This document shows, piece by piece, positions 24,767 through 64,000 of a stretch of DNA of 64,000 nucleotides. Origin of the DNA: Ficedula albicollis (lineage: Eukaryota; Chordata; Aves; Passeriformes; Muscicapidae); assembly GCF_000247815.1 (NCBI RefSeq), contig NC_021675.1:65243040-65307039 (forward strand), given 5' to 3'. Below the pieces are notes generated by a model, which did no database searches, had not been told where the DNA came from, and saw only the letters and a program-made list of their open reading frames with translations. Position numbers and translations under genes: made by a program. The stretch's first letter is position 1; every line of letters begins with the position of its first letter.

Positions 24767-25033
24767 TGGGCGCAGCCCCCAGCAGGTGGCAATGCAGGAA
24801 CACCTGTAGCCCGTCCAGCCAGGAAAGGCTGGGGCTGAGACCGCTGTTCCTGGGGAAAAGCCTCGCCTTGGAAATCCTGCTCGATGTTTTCAGCATCGAC
24901 TACAAATCGTTTGCACTGTCAGCGAGAGATTGTATTTTGGTTCTTAACTGTAGAGTTTGAGCTTACAGGCTTTGTAGCAACAGCCTGTAGCAATGGGGTG
25001 GATGTGCCAAAATCTTAGGGGTCACCTGGGAAA

Positions 25034-25138
25034 GTCATGGAATCATTTATGTTGGAAATGATCCCCAAGATCATCAAGTCCAACCATTAACCCAGAATTG
25101 TCAAGGCCACGTGTGACAGATATTTAAATGTGGCACGT
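25034..25138 (-). mobile_element. CR1 LINE 3' terminal fragment, antisense
   Basis: The segment catggaatcatttatgttgg, then gatcatcaagtccaaccattaaccca and caaggcca, is the reverse of the CR1 3' end (3' tail at the low-coordinate side). Only about 100 bp remain. Confidence 0.8.
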
Positions 25139-25151
25139 TATATTTATCTGT

Positions 25152-25192
<41 letters not shown>
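25152..25192. repeat. Compound (CA)n-(TA)n microsatellite
   Basis: About 12 CA units followed by about 8 TA units, immediately next to the truncated end of the CR1 fragment. Confidence 0.95.
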
Positions 25193-28100
25193 AAGTGTCT
25201 CTTAAGAACCCCAATCAAAACCCTTTTCCCCCATATTCTGTTGCATCTTCCATCCCTGTGCAAAGCCACACTGTTTCCAAGCCAGGAATAAATCTTGAAA
25301 CAGATCTGAACCTTTAAACATAACCACAGTCTCACAATAAAAGAGGCAAAGAAGAGATTTTGTTTGCACAAAGCATTCCTCAGTATCACATCATAGAAAC
25401 TAATTTTAATGACAGTTTAAAAGAGAACACATGTCTCTGAGAAAGGTGGGGACATTTTCCAAGAAGAATGACTGTGCTTGTAGAGGAAAGTGAATGGAGT
25501 AAACCAAAATATAGAAACAGAAAAATACAGAAACATTAAAAGTGTCTAGTGGTACACTGCCTTTTTTTCTAAACACACATGCATACACAAAAAACCCCAC
25601 CTAAAACAAATAAAAACAACCCCAACCCCCTCCTCAAAAAACTCAACAAAAATACCAGCTCCTTCCCAAATTCTAAAGCCAATTTAAAGAATAAATATGA
25701 AACATATTTTAGCTTGTTAATAAACCAATGAAAAAACCTTGATTGCACCAAAAAGCTGCTGAAAAAATTCTTTTCCCTTGTTACTAGGACTGTAAAACCT
25801 GTTCCTGTCAGAGAAGTGACTCTCCCTTGAAATGCCAGTGCTGGTGAACTGAAATCACAATGGAACTGCCAAAACACTGCCCTAGGCACAGGCTGGTTAA
25901 AGTGGCTCCAAGGAAATGATGGAAGTGCTGAAAGGTTCCCTTACATGTGTCAAAAACAGTGTAACTTTACTTACTACAAACAAGGAATCCAAATTATCTG
26001 CAGTCAGTATGGTTTCTCATCTCCAAATGCTTCTAGCACTGCTTGGACTCTGTTTTAATTGGTGCAATAAAACCCCAGGGAACAAAATTTATCTGATGCA
26101 GAAATACACTGCATTGTCTCTTCAAAAGTATCACAGATCTTGAACTGCACAGGAATATTTTAAAATCAATCCATATTCTGCATTTGCTGCATAGAAAACA
26201 GCAGTCCTTGCTATTTCAGAACCATCAGCAAATTTCAAATATGTCTCTATTATATGGAATCACACTGTGGGAACAGCAGGGTTAAACAGCTTCAGAGCAA
26301 TAACAAAAAGCACTAAGTAGTTTAAGCTTTGTGAAATGTGTAAACAGCACAGCAAATACTAAAATAATATGCATTTTATAAAGCTCTTTTAAAAATTCTG
26401 TGAGATATAGGAAGGGTACAAGAACAAACAGCAGAAAAAAATAGTTGCAATAATGCCTACTAGTAAAGATTTAAACCAGTCTTGGTTATTCCGAGCTTGT
26501 TCATAAAATAAAATTATCTTCAGGGAAAAATATCACATTAAATGATTCTGAGTATAGCAGTGAAAAACACAAGAAACAAAAGATGAATTCAAACTGGAAA
26601 CCAGGCACATATTTTACCAGTGAGGAAACAGATTCTCTGTGTCATGATGATGTTTTTCTGACAGATGTGCTTGAACCAAACAGCCCTGGACTGTAAATAG
26701 TTTTGAGACTCGACATCCAAAATCAGGACACTGGAGATCTGTTGCCACTGGCTCCTTTGGAAGGCATTACATTACAGAATGACTACATCCAGACAAGTTT
26801 TTACCCAAAACAGAAATTGCAGGACATGAAAATCCCGGTGACTCAGACAGTAACTGTTAAAGCAGGACCCTGGCTACTCAGGCTGTGGAGCTGTCAGTGG
26901 ATTCTGGAGAGGGGACAGCACAGAGGGAGAGTGTTTTGCAAATAGAGTGTAAGAAAAAGGATATTGTGTCTCTTTGAAGCATCCTTGCTTTAAAAATGAC
27001 TACTGGAAGTTTTTAAGAATGTTCCAAATGTCAAGACTCAATTACCTAAGGACAGAGAAGGTTGATAGGAAGGTGGGATCACCTGGAGGTGGGATCAGCC
27101 CCTCTAATAGCTTGGAGCAGATGAAGCTGAGAGATGGCATTTTTAATCTTGGGTATTTTAACAGAACAGATCCATACTGTTGTATTTAATAGGATTTACA
27201 AAAAGTTTTAGAACATTCCAGAAAATTGTTTTATGCAGCTTCATGTTTTAGCTCAGATCTTTTAGTATCTCTTCACCTGAGCATGATCTTCACCTATACC
27301 TTGAGGTGTTACTTTGAAATAATACTTTTAAAATAGCCAGTCAGAGTTTCAGTGTTAGGTTCTCTGGCCAAAGATCTTGGCTTCTTCAGCAAGACAAAAA
27401 TGGCACCAGCACTCTGATTTTTTTTCATGGTATTCCTGGAAATACAAGATATGGAGGGAAAGAATTAAGCCAAAGACTCTGTTCAGATAAGAATTTACTC
27501 CAGCATCTCACACCCTCAAATGCAGAGATCACAATGATGTTATTTATGTTTCCCAGTGCAAAGAAACCAGTCATTATCCTTTGCTAATTGGTTTAGAATA
27601 AGGGAGGTATTTCTGGATGCAGGGGCTGCTAATCTTACTTCAGTGAGGAATTTTTAATTTTACCTCCTCAGAAGAAGGTTCCAGAGACACAGGGAGTATG
27701 TTTTGGCCGAAGGTAGGATAATTTCTCTCTTAACAGGGCAGGTGACATTCTTTCCAATTATTATAAAAATTAGGTGTGTCAAAGAAGGTCTGTTACTCAC
27801 TGAAAGAGCAAAACAGCAATTCAGCTGTAGCCTCTGGGCTTTTCTCTATACCTGGTAGTTAAACTGGATCATTAGTTGTCCTATAACACCAGCACTCTGT
27901 TTATTCACTGGTTTTTGATGTAGGATAATGCAGCACTGAAGCCAGATAGCTGGCAATGGATGTGACAGTGACATTCAAAGAAAACAGATGCCACAAAGCC
28001 TGGATCATCAGAGGGGATGTATATCTGAGATCAACATTTGCAAAGTGCTGCTGGAAAAGAAGAGCCGGCAGATTTGCATCAGCAGCATCAATTCTCATCT

Positions 28101-28461
28101 ATTCTTCCCTGTCTGTCTAACAAGATTGGATCACTCAGTTGATGGTATTTGTCCCCTTCCAGGGTTGTTCCTCCTGGAGCTGGCTGTGTCTCAGCTCCCA
28201 CACACAAAGGTTGGCAGCACGGATGCTCCAGGCACCTTCTGTACCCAGAGGTTGGGCAAGTTGCAAATGCCGTGAGGGCAAAATCTATTTACAGACTCCA
28301 AGGCTGTTTGGCTCAAGCCTCTGCTGACTGCAGGAAAGAGCCAGGAAGCAGGTTGGAATACTCCTGAGATAGGGATGTGACACTGGACTCAGTTGATCAG
28401 AGCTGGGGTTACCCTCCCCTCCAAAACAGACCGCCCCACTCTGCTCTGGTGTCTGCAGTGG

Positions 28462-28539
28462 GCACCAGATGCTACTGCTGCTCCCCTCAATCCGGTGGGC
28501 ACAGACAGCACCAGATGCTACTGCTGCTCCCCTCAATCC
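28462..28539. repeat. Tandem duplication, period 46 bp (32-bp identical core)
   Basis: The core gcaccagatgctactgctgc (continuing tcccctcaatcc) occurs at 28462-28493 and 28508-28539 in intergenic DNA. The spacer shares gtgggcac with the sequence before copy 1. Confidence 0.95.
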
Positions 28540-29714
28540 AGGAGCTGCCCACAGAGATGCTCTCCTGGTGCATCTCCCACCACCCAGCCTGAATTCTTTC
28601 CATTTGCTATGGTGGAAGTCAACACTGTAAACTGATGTTCTAATGGCCACAAATAGGAACAAATAATTTCATGAGCTCCTGTGCACGGAGAAGCTGGACA
28701 ATGAGACAGCAGCTTGAGTGTGCACAATTTAAAATAGCAAATTGTGTCACAATCCTCATGGAGAAGAGCCTCTTGCCCCACACCACTGGTAAAACAGCTT
28801 CCACCAAGGAACCACCTCAAAAAGAAGGGATCAGCAGCAAGCAGCCAGGGGTTCAAATGCTGCCTGTTGGGTTTCTGCTATCCCAGAGCAGTTCTGCCAG
28901 CAGGACACAGAGCTGGTTCCAGTGGAGGTGTTAGCTGGGCATTACAGCACGGTGCCAGGATGATGCCCTTCGTGGCAGGAATTAATACAAGGTTTTCCTT
29001 AATGACTGCATCTAGGGCAACTTGAGCTTTTCGAAGATCAATTTCCCCTTGACCCCTCCAGTATTTAATAAAATATTTCTCTGGTTTGCATCCCTAAAGC
29101 TGCTACTTGAAAGAGGAGACATCTCCATAAGGGGCACACATGGGCACCCTGAGGAACTTCCCACAGCTCTGCTCCTGGCTCTTCTGAGCAATTTGTCTTG
29201 CTGTGGTTTGTAAAGAAAGAAAAGGAAATTGTCTACTGGTTTATTATCTGTTTATTTCCTTTTGGGGAATTTGTCTATATGATCCTGCTTTATCTCCATG
29301 GGTGGGGAACAAAATATTTAAGTTAGTTAAAGATCTTTTTGTCCTGAAATGAATAGACCTTATGATCTTTTTCTCCTCATTCTTCCTTCTGGCTCTACCA
29401 GGAAAGACTCCTGACTGGGAATGCAGATGATCTCCCTGGGAAAATTTGCTCCTCTGCTCTCTGGGGAAGGTGTAACTATTTCCTTAAATGCACAACATAA
29501 ATTTAATCTTACAGGATAGGAAATAGTGTCAAAGGAGTAGGTACAGATGTTATCCCCCACTTAATCAGCTTTAATTTTCCATTTTAGTTTGGGAAACTGA
29601 ACAGCTCAGTGATTTCTCTGCTCCATCTGCAGTGTAAGAGGTATGACTGCAACACCCAGGCCTGTGCTCTAGCTTCCAGCACAGCAGCACCACACCCCTG
29701 TGCAGCCCCAGAAA

Positions 29715-30182
29715 CACAAGGATCTGAACGTGCTGGAATGTGTCCAGAGGAGGCCACAAAGGTGATCAGAGGGCTGGAGCCCCTCTGCTGAGACAGCTGG
29801 GGGTGTTCAGCTTGCAGAAGGCTTTGGGAAGGCTTCTAACACCTTCTAGAACCTAAAGGGGTTACAAGGAAGCTGGAGAGAGACTTTTGACAAGGCCATG
29901 GAGTGACAGGACAAGGGGCAGTGGCTTCAAACTGGCAGAGGGCAGGGTTAGGTTGAATATTGGGAAGAAATTCTTCCCTTTGAGGGTGAGAGGCCCTGGC
30001 ACAGGGTACCCAGTGAAACTGTGGCTGCCCCATCCCTGGAAGTGTCCAAGGCCAGGTTGGACAGGACTTGGAACAGCCTGGGATAGTGGAAGGTGTCCCT
30101 GCCCATGGCAGGGGGTTGGAATGAGATGATCTGCAAAGGTCGCTTCTAACCCAGACCATTCTGATTCTACGTGATACGATTC
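29715..30182 (+). mobile_element. CR1 LINE 3' fragment, sense orientation
   Basis: Contains the CR1 3' region in forward order: gtccagaggaggccacaaaggtgatc, gggggtgttcagcttgcagaa, acaaggggcagtggcttcaaact, ggttaggttgaatattgggaagaaattctt, ccctgcccatggcagggggttgga, and ending ccattctgattct. The rest of the element is missing, and open frames inside are not intact. The wording fits subfamilies abundant in passerines, but I cannot assign a subfamily without a library. Confidence 0.9.
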
Positions 30183-33100
30183 CCAGACTGGATACCAGAG
30201 CAGCTTCTTTCCATCAGAGCTGAACAATCAACAATCCCAGGAGACTGATCACTTGGCTTCTATAACAGGCAGTTTTTTTCACTTCCATGTTGCTAAGTTA
30301 TTTCTGGTTTCCTCAGTGCATCTCCCTCTCCACGCCGCCCACCGATGTCGCACATTCCCATCTTTATTAGGAGCAAGCAGCAAGGTACTGGGTGCAGTTT
30401 TAAAACAAAGTCTGGATCTCTATGACACAGTACTTCCATGTTTTTTTCTTCTTTCACTTTTAAAAGCTTCAGTTATTTTAATCTCCTTGAAAGGTAACTG
30501 ATTGATAACATTTCTTAGCTCTACCCTGATGCTTGATCTCATTTTTAATGAGTCAAACCAAACAGCTTTTCTTGTTCAGCAGCCCTTTCTGTTTCTTGTT
30601 GTTCTGCTATTTCCCATCGTTCTTCTTGTGGTGCTACTTATCCTATAGCTGATTTCTTCTGGCTTAGGATACAGATCTCAGATAACTGTAACATGATCAA
30701 ATAGCAGGATTTTACGGTGTAGTCGAAAATTCACAACTGTGAGCTTCTCAGTGAAATCAACTTGTTGCCAGCTAGCAATGAGGAGTAATTTTATTTTTAT
30801 GTTAAGAACTTCCATGTACAGTTTTAGGGCTTCAGTTCAAACTGAGATTAGGATATCTCTTTGGACTTTTTTCAATGCCTAGTTCTCACACAACTTCTCA
30901 CAAAAGCCAGCTGTAAGGTAGAACTACTTTGTGTTGGCTCTACAGCTGCTGTGCCAATATCTTCAGCCCTCACATCCAACAGTAATTGAACTGTAACTTC
31001 TTGCTCCCTCTCTCTGGCCTTGATTGCAAATTTCTTCCCCGACTTTGCCAGAGATGCTTCTAAGTAAGTAGAAGTTCATGCAGAACTTACCTGGTTCTAA
31101 GAGGATGTGTTAGTAAAGAGTTAAGAAATTCTGCTGTCCTGCTCTGTCCATCCTCCATCTCTTTCCAAACAAAGAGGAAGTTGAGCTCCTGAAAACTTTT
31201 CAGAGCTTAGCTAACAGGGCCAAGTCTTTAAAATAAATGATTGAATTAAGAAAAATGCTGCCTTTCAGTGTGGCTGACTCATGTTGCAGAACCCACCAGA
31301 CACCGAATCTTTGGAGAAGCATAATGGCAGGGAGAGCCTGGTGAATATCTGACCCCCCTCATCACCAAACAAGGAATAGATTCAGTGACTAGAGCAAACT
31401 ACTGGAAAACTAGTTTATCTGTTCAAGAATGAAATGAAGATCAGACTCGACTATCATGTGGATCTGGGCTGGGCTTTATTTGGTGTTCAGAATACCTCAT
31501 GGAACATGAAAAAGCAGGATGAAGAAGTTTTAAATACTCATTTTATCAGGTGACCTCTAACGTGCAACAGGACACCCACTGCGCATTGTCACAGGGTGGG
31601 TCTCAAAGCACTCTCAATAGAAGTGTTTAGTGTGTTTCCCAACACACTCTGCTCAGGGTGAGGCTGAAAATAAAGCAAATCGGAGTATTCCTTTTTTTTT
31701 TTCCCCCCCCGAATAGTGGTCCATTATGCATGTTCAAAGGCTTCTTTTTGGCAGATTTCCAGACATAATTTTCTCATTCTTCCTGTCCCAAGTAATATAT
31801 TCTTTTTTGTCCCCGAGGAGTAATTTTATTACTGAGTAGGAAAGGCCATGCTTATATTTAAAAAAAAACAAACCCAAACCCTTGCCAGTTCATCAGCCTT
31901 CAAAGCTTGCAGGAAAATGTTTTGCTTGAGTTTGGTATCAGCTTTGCTATTTCCTACCTACAAAATGTTGTGACCTCAGCATCCTGAACCCTTCTCAGCC
32001 TGGAAGATAATGGGAGCTGACACAGGGCACTGTGAAGGGTTACCAGTATCTCTCTTTTCACAGTATTTCAAATTTTCAGCATTTAGAGTAGGGCTTTGGA
32101 CCACAACAAACAGAAGGAAAGGTTAAGGCAAATCTTGGTGTAACCATGGAAATCAGAGGAATCTGTCCTGATCACAACTGGGACAAACAGTTGCCTTCAA
32201 ACAGGAACACTGCAACCAAAATCCAGAGCCTTGTTAAGTTGCCTGGCAAGACTGAAAAAACCATCACAGTGAAGGATATTGTTCATTTCCAGCTCAGCCA
32301 GATCTTGAGAGGAAACAGTCTTTGCTTTACTGGAGAGTTCTACCATTTCAAGTAACTTTGTACTTACTCTGAGTCACCTTCTGCTCTTGGTTTGATGTCT
32401 GGGGCCACCTGTGAGATGAGCTGTGAACCAACACCTCTGTTGGACTGGGAGGTCAAGGCTGCAGTGAGCAGCCAGGGAATGCAAACCAGAGCTGCCAGCT
32501 GCACCAAAGCACTGTGCCTGCCACCATTTCTGACCCTCATACAGCTGGGGGCTCCCAAAGCCATGGCAGAGGAAGCCTGAGAGCAGCCCAGCAATTCAGA
32601 AAGGCCAGCCAGGAAGCCACAGCTGTGGCTCACAGGCCTCGCTGCAGTCAGAAGGGGTTGTGTGACTGCAGATTTCCAAAGTGAGCAATCAGAGCTAACA
32701 AACAGCTGAAGCTCCCCTACGCTCCTTCTGGAACACTCCCTGGTGACACACCAGCAGGGACTGAGTCCTCATGCTGGCACCTGGCCCTCTGGAACCACAC
32801 CTCCCATCAACAGGGGCCCTCCTTGTAGGACAGCTGTTCTCCCATCCGAAATGAGGGTTTTTTTGGCAAGTGTGGGTTTCTCCACCACTCTGCTCAGGTC
32901 ACAGAAATCAGAAAAAGCTGGTCTCAGGAAACCACAGCTCTAACTGGTATTTAAAAGAAGCAAAAGTAACAATTTCCATGCCCTACAATTGTTGTGCATT
33001 TACCACACATTCCCTCAGGTCAAATAGAAATTTACCGCTTCTTTCCTGCTTTGGCCTTTTATGAATTTCTGTAAAGTAGGGAAAAGTGAGGCTGCTATGC

Positions 33101-33712
33101 TCGAAGCTATTCTTGCCCTTCTGCAATGATGCTGTAACCAGTGCCCCAAAGAAACAGAGGTGCTGTTCCATGTGGGTTTGACTAACACTGCTCCTCAGGG
33201 TGACATCCTCCCCCTTTCTGAGTTGAGGGTGCTCCAACTCTTGCCCCAGGGGAAAAAAAGAGAGCAGTTACTGCATAACTGAAAGTAAATGACTCCAGTT
33301 ACTAATGCAAGTTCTCTCAGTATCTGCCTCCACCTACTCTTGGTACATTGCACTTGTTCTAAGGAATCATCAAATCTGCCAGTTCAGAAGATGCCCTGAA
33401 AACAGACCCTTCCCTTCCCTTCCAGCAGCGAGTGCAGGAGCCCTGGCCTGTGCCAAGCTGGCAGCACTGAGAGGTCCAGACACACCTGTTCTGAAACATC
33501 AATAATTGATGCCTACTGAAAGTGGAACCTTTTCAGACTCACCTCCCTGGAAATCTCATCTATTTACAGTTTCACTGTGGCTAGTACCAGCAGTTTAGCA
33601 ACATCTGCGACCTTCAAGTGTTGAACATGAAAAGAAGTTGTGGTCCTTTGTCTGTGCTTTGTTAGCATTCTTTAAAGCATGAAAAACCCACACCTAACAT
33701 CACCCACAACAT

Positions 33713-33718
33713 TTTATT
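33713..33718 (-). promoter_or_regulatory. MAEA: Candidate distal AATAAA poly(A) signal for MAEA
   Basis: Plus-strand TTTATT is AATAAA on the minus strand. It would give a 3' UTR of about 1.5 kb. Weak evidence on its own. Confidence 0.25.
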
Positions 33719-34074
33719 AACAGGAAGGCTCTAGGACATAAGGCTGTCTTCTAGGAAGAGACAGAAAAAACCCTGAAGTATTCTGTTCATATACAAAAAG
33801 TTTAAACCAAAAATACTAATTTGACTGAAATGCTCTGAAGAATGACATTTATGGGTGCGTTGTGGCATTTTTTTGGTTTGCTGGGGGATTTTTTTTTTGT
33901 TTGGTTTTTTGTATTGTTAATTTTCTTCTTTTTATTTTGAATCTTGCAGAACACTGAGAATCAACACTTGGAAGTTGCACTCCTTTTAAGAGAAGCCACT
34001 GAGAGTTAATTCTTTTTACATTTAAACACAAAAAATCTTTCCAATTTTATATAATCAAGAAATGGAAAACAATT

Positions 34075-34080
34075 TTTATT
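34075..34080 (-). promoter_or_regulatory. MAEA: Candidate AATAAA poly(A) signal for MAEA
   Basis: The minus strand reads ATGTTAATAAAAATTGTTTT. The hexamer lies about 1.1 kb downstream of the MAEA stop codon, with a U-rich segment following, and would give a 3' UTR of about 1.1 kb. Confidence 0.4.
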
Positions 34081-35031
34081 AACATGTCTTACATTTACAA
34101 TCTTTTATTAGCTAATCAACATCAACATGCAAAAATAAGCGCTAAATACAAACCTCTACAATATGGTTTTGTTTAAACTACAATGGTTTAATTCTTCTGA
34201 AAATTCGTAAGGATGTGTTCTGCAGTTGTTAAAATTGAACTATTAGTTTCAGTAATGAATGCTATTTAGACCCTAAAATTATGTAATCATCCTGCAAGGC
34301 ATCTTCAGAAACTTCGCCCAACACTTAAGAATACCAGCTCATTGTCATGTGAGTACATTCTCAAAGCAAGAAATAAGGCAGTAGCACTAATGATTTCATA
34401 TTGAACCCTATGCACATAACTAATAACTTTAGAAGGACTTTAACACTATGGTAGACTGGAAAAAGAACATTTAAACAAGCATTAGATTTTGCCTGAAATG
34501 TTCTCAGTTCTTGATACTTATGCAACCTCCTCAAAATATTTGGGTTTGGGAAAAGACTTCATACTCCTTCAAACCAGTCCCTATTTGATCCTCCAGAGAA
34601 GCCACCTTGTGTCAAAGACATCAAAAATATCTTCCCATGGAAATAAGTTACATCATTCATGTTCAGGTTTACTTCACCAGAGGATCATAAAAAAGGCAAA
34701 GAAGAGCTTAAAGGAGAACACGTTGGTAGTACTGAGATCTTTGATAACAAAAGGGTCTTGGACAATTGTGAAAAAGAGGGAAGAAAAATGGATTTCATTT
34801 CAAATCTGTTGGAACTTTTCCCCCAGTGAAAATGTCCATCTTTAAAGAAAGCTATCCTTTAGAAGATGAAAGTACTTTTCTTTGAGAAGAGTCCAATTTT
34901 TGACCTTATGTTACAAAACCTTAACAATCAAAATTGGTTTTTGTGTTTTTTATTCAAGTACAAACTTAAGTCATAATTCCTCTCTTCTTTTTTTTTTTCT
35001 TTTAGTTTTTTTTTTTTTCCTTTCAAGAGTG

Positions 35032-35037
35032 TTTATT
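35032..35037 (-). promoter_or_regulatory. MAEA: Candidate proximal AATAAA poly(A) signal for MAEA
   Basis: The minus strand reads AACAATAAACACTCTTGAAAGG and then two long A-rich runs (plus-strand T runs at about 34989-35020). It would give a short 3' UTR of about 190 nt. The encoded A tracts could prime oligo-dT and give false 3' ends in cDNA data. Confidence 0.4.
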
Positions 35038-35206
35038 GTTGCTCATTGATCTTTGGTCGCAAGAAACAATAATGCCACCGACAGGTCTGCTCCCCAAGGT
35101 GGCAGGTTTTGCTTCTTTGCCACACATTAAGGCCCCCTCTTTACAGGGTATGCCAAGATACACTGTGTCAAAATTCCAGCGGCACTTCATTGTGTGTTTT
35201 ATGGAC
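35038..35206 (-). other. MAEA: MAEA 3' UTR, proximal part
   Basis: Sequence directly after the TAG stop and before the first AATAAA. It has higher GC than the DNA further downstream. The UTR probably extends further if the distal signals are used. Confidence 0.6.
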
Positions 35207-63043
<27,837 letters not shown>

Positions 63044-64000
63044 CTGAAAAGTAAAAACTAACAGTAAGAGCTACACATCTCCCATCTTGTTTTAAACAAA
63101 ACACAGTAATTGTTTGTAAGCGTTCTTTATACGTTATATAGCTTCTCCCAGTAGTGTTTCTTTTGTTTAGAAATATTTCCTGTGGCAGTGTGTACGTTTC
63201 TGCATGGCTGGTCCTGTTCTGAGATATTCTTGCACGGAAGTAAGTGATGATATATTTGACATAATGAATATATACATTTTTCTGCTTAATGTGCAGTTCA
63301 TCCAAAACCAGAAATGTATCAACTACGGCAGCAACTGCTCTAATAGGCTGCAAAGAGCTTTGTGAAGGTTTGCAGTCATCTGATCCAAACAGCTGAAAAG
63401 CAAAATTTCCACCTCTAACCTATGCATGGCTTCTTCCTTCAGCAGCTGTCCTGCTGGATTAGTTCTACTGAGGAGTGATGCACAGTAAACCCACATTACT
63501 TCTAATACACTGCAGACATTTTAATCGGTCATGCAATAATGGAAATTATACAAACAGTTGGCCTCTTGGCACCTGTAATTCAAGCATCTAAAAGCAGTTT
63601 TTCAAAATCATCAGTTTTGTTAGACTGGTACTATTTTATGTAACCCTGCTACTGTGGAAACACGCATCCCTTGTTAATGAGCTTTACTGAGGAAAACACA
63701 TTTGTCCAGAGGAACTAGACTGATGATTTTAAACCAACATATTGGCATACCCAGCAAAAGCACACACCACTCCCACAAGGTATTGCCACAATATTTTTTT
63801 TAAATTAAAACCAAAACACTCAGCCCATAGTTGCTTTCCTTCAACCTTAAAGTCATCATTCCAAGCTGGCTGATTCAGTACACAGCATGTGACAACTCAG
63901 GGCCATGTCAGGCTACAGAATTCCAGAAAGCTGGCAGTACCTTTATGTGCCTGCTAAGGTAAAGGCAAACCAGCAGAGGACAGCTAGTACCTTTCCCATC
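63044..64000 (-). other. MAEA: MAEA intron, continuing past the right edge
   Basis: No match to the upstream MAEA exon (expected to end in a Val-Leu-Lys-Arg-Lys stretch) was found before the window end. The open frame at 63036-63353 overlaps the exon boundary but reads a different frame. Confidence 0.8.

Larger units (their letters stand above)
19721..33700. other. Intergenic DNA between MAEA and UVSSA
   Basis: About 14 kb without a supportable gene on either strand. It holds two CR1 fragments, a GAAT tract, a CA/TA microsatellite, an AT-rich block, a CCCCGTGT minisatellite and a 46-bp-period duplication, listed separately. The longer open frames (for example 22636-23049 minus and 28285-28662 minus) have no recognisable homology or codon bias, and several lie in overlapping frames on both strands. 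A non-coding transcript cannot be excluded from sequence. Confidence 0.7.

Noticed and set aside
24397..24809. Repetitive-looking peptides (GTRGHGD, PCPHVPVSPCP)
   Set aside because: Produced by the CCCCGTGT minisatellite in several frames.
29862..30227. 121-codon minus-strand and 80-codon plus-strand open frames
   Set aside because: They lie inside a CR1 3' fragment, in its non-coding tail region.
63985..64000. Possible end of the upstream MAEA exon (minus-strand AAAG|GTACTAG)
   Set aside because: The bases before the GT do not encode the expected Val-Leu-Lys-Arg-Lys ending, so it is probably a chance GT.

Overview
This is vertebrate nuclear DNA, almost certainly from a bird. The evidence is interrupted genes with GT-AG introns, AT-rich introns of several kilobases, a CpG-island promoter, and interspersed repeats that look like avian CR1 LINEs. 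Their 3' ends have wording typical of birds, such as 'tgcccatggcagggg...ttggaa' at about 30.1 kb. The CR1 wording resembles songbirds, but that is inference. I see no bacterial, viral or CRISPR features and no tRNA or rRNA genes.

Two protein-coding genes account for the window. Both lie on the minus strand, head to tail. MAEA occupies the right half: seven constitutive coding exons plus one 38-codon cassette exon lie between 63043 and 35207, and the first 84 codons lie beyond the right edge. UVSSA lies to its left: the start codon is at 18770, and six coding exons run down to 10990, giving 405 codons. The rest of UVSSA lies beyond the left edge. MAEA next to UVSSA in the same orientation is, from memory, also the human 4p16.3 order. 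All splice junctions were placed by hand, and the phases add up exactly: UVSSA 98+331+121+426+110+129 nt, MAEA 204+123+77+109+134+196+96 nt.

Layout: 1-10989, UVSSA intron. 10990-18770, UVSSA coding exons. About 18.1-19.2 kb, CpG island and promoter. About 19.27-19.72 kb, antisense CR1. 19.7-33.7 kb, intergenic DNA with CR1 copies, microsatellites and no convincing gene. 33.7-35.2 kb, MAEA 3' UTR candidates with three possible poly(A) signals. 35.2-63.0 kb, MAEA exons and introns. 63.0-64.0 kb, MAEA intron.

The two genes do not form a pathway. MAEA is the GID9-like RING subunit of the CTLH E3 ubiquitin ligase. UVSSA brings TFIIH to stalled RNA polymerase II in transcription-coupled repair. 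Both are housekeeping genes.

The most unusual property is an excess of recent, near-identical tandem duplications of 43 to 802 bp. Three matter for the genes. A 79-bp duplication copies the UVSSA exon 1 splice donor. A 76-bp duplication copies part of a MAEA polypyrimidine tract. An 802-bp duplication ends 24 bases from the MAEA cassette exon. They may be real or assembly errors, and the sequence alone cannot decide. I found no previously undescribed gene system.
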